Assembly (NCBI RefSeq): GCF_011397635.1
Contig: NC_064755.1
Location: 17,033,282-17,097,281 of the forward strand
Direction of reading: 5' to 3'
DNA: 64,000 nt
Source of the DNA: Epinephelus fuscoguttatus
Taxonomy: Eukaryota > Chordata > Actinopteri > Perciformes > Serranidae
This document shows, one piece after another, positions 63,020 through 64,000 of this stretch. Every line of letters begins with the position of its first letter. The stretch's first letter is position 1. The notes below the pieces were generated by a model, which worked only from the letters and a program-made list of their open reading frames with translations, did not search any database and was not told the DNA's origin. The position numbers were made by a program, and so were the translations under genes.

Positions 63020-64000
63020 TTGATCAAATTTGACTGAGAGTGTTGACAGCATAAGCAAACACCCACTTCAAACCAGTGAGAGGAGCACAGACTGAAATCT
63101 CTCATGTGAAATAAACAAAAACTGCACAACACTGCAGAAAACTGTGTTCATGTAAGAGCCCAAAGCTTGACATAAAAATGAATTCTGAAAACTAATTGTT
63201 TTCAAGGCCTTTGATATTCCTTTGCAAATGGTAATCATAATTTATTCATCTAGCTTTACAAACGAAGGAATAGTGACAGTGACACCTCCTGACAGAATGT
63301 ATCTTGGCTCTGATGCTGTTGTCTGTTTTCACACGGATATCACATCAGAGAGTCTCACCTATCAGTAAAGCTGGCAGAGACACCAGTTACCTGCAGTAAC
63401 CCTTTTTTATCTGCATTTATTTGTGAGCCTGTTACACTTGTGTGCTGCAGTGGGAACGTGCAGAGATAACCAGTGAAGTCTAGACATTGGTTGCCACGGG
63501 AGTTCTGAGTAAAAGCTAATTCTTTACGAGATGTTGTTGGAAATAAACAGAGAGCTGAGACGATGATTCAGAAACAGACAGGTTCAGCAGACGTGACGGA
63601 GACGTCACATGGCTTCTTCCTGCCTCTCAAAGGTCACGGCTACAGTTTGATGGGACATTTATGATGCCCTCTCTCCCCGGTGCACCTGCCTCCAATAGTG
63701 TACTAATTTAGTCCTCGTCAAATATTTATGAGACTTACTGTTGGCAGAGCTGTCTCGGTTTCTTAGATTCCACACAGGGCAGATTGACACTCAGGCATCC
63801 TTCCGCATGAACAACTCTGCAGTTATTTGTTTGAAAGTCACATCCATACAAGCTGGTGGAGCATCCAGATTTAATTGGAAAATGGTTAAAAGATTCGCCA
63901 GGCACTCAGAGTAAATGCTCTCGAGAGTGCATCAGTTTGGAGAGAGAAGTGAAAATAGGTTTGTGAAATCGTGACTGTTTGAGTCAGTGATGTTTCTGGG
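62328..64000. other. abcc8 intron 6 (start)
   Basis: No exon seen to the right edge. The GT microsatellite at 62965-63017 is the only distinct structure. Confidence 0.45.
62965..63017. repeat. (GT)n microsatellite
   Basis: About 26 uninterrupted GT units in abcc8 intron 6. Confidence 0.9.

Overview
The window is nuclear DNA from a ray-finned fish, most likely a spiny-rayed (percomorph) teleost. All the genes are intron-rich, with GT/AG exon borders that join in frame into recognisable vertebrate proteins. The introns and spacers are full of repeats of teleost type: tRNA-derived SINEs, hAT-like and TTAA-target DNA elements, Tc1 remnants and long microsatellites. There is no bacterial or plasmid architecture, CRISPR array or phage. 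The fish assignment rests on gene sequence and repeat style and is an inference.

Layout. (1) 361-1341, minus: first three coding exons of hdhd5 (cecr5), a HAD-superfamily hydrolase, running off the left edge. (2) 2725-6694, minus: complete ccdc77, 11 coding exons, 491 residues by my count, with an untranslated leader exon near 8806-8870. (3) 9611-35521, plus: complete ush1c (harmonin), the PDZ scaffold of hair cells and gut brush border. Both the short 'a' form (557 residues) and the long 'b' form (about 942 residues) can be assembled in frame. ccdc77 and ush1c are head to head across about 740 bp. (4) 35.9-41.4 kb: spacer with a folded-back Tc1-derived element and a CpG-rich candidate leader exon. 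(5) 41891-62327, plus: first six coding exons (337 codons) of abcc8 (SUR1), regulatory subunit of the KATP channel, running off the right edge.

The ush1c-abcc8 tandem order matches the vertebrate arrangement at human 11p15.1, where KCNJ11 lies beyond ABCC8. HDHD5 and CCDC77 sit on other human chromosomes, so the left part is a fish-side junction or an ancient linkage. The four genes do not form a pathway. ush1c and abcc8 are linked by position only.

I found no convincing new multi-gene system. The most interesting structures are: the phase-enforced choice between harmonin a and b exons; the 13-nt last harmonin coding exon that supplies the V-T-F-F tail; a TTAA-flanked 1.2 kb element in abcc8 intron 1 carrying a coding exon with its own splice donor; a 64-bp-arm hairpin built of a repeated TTCTATGTT motif; and the inverted Tc1 relic at 36.6-37.6 kb.
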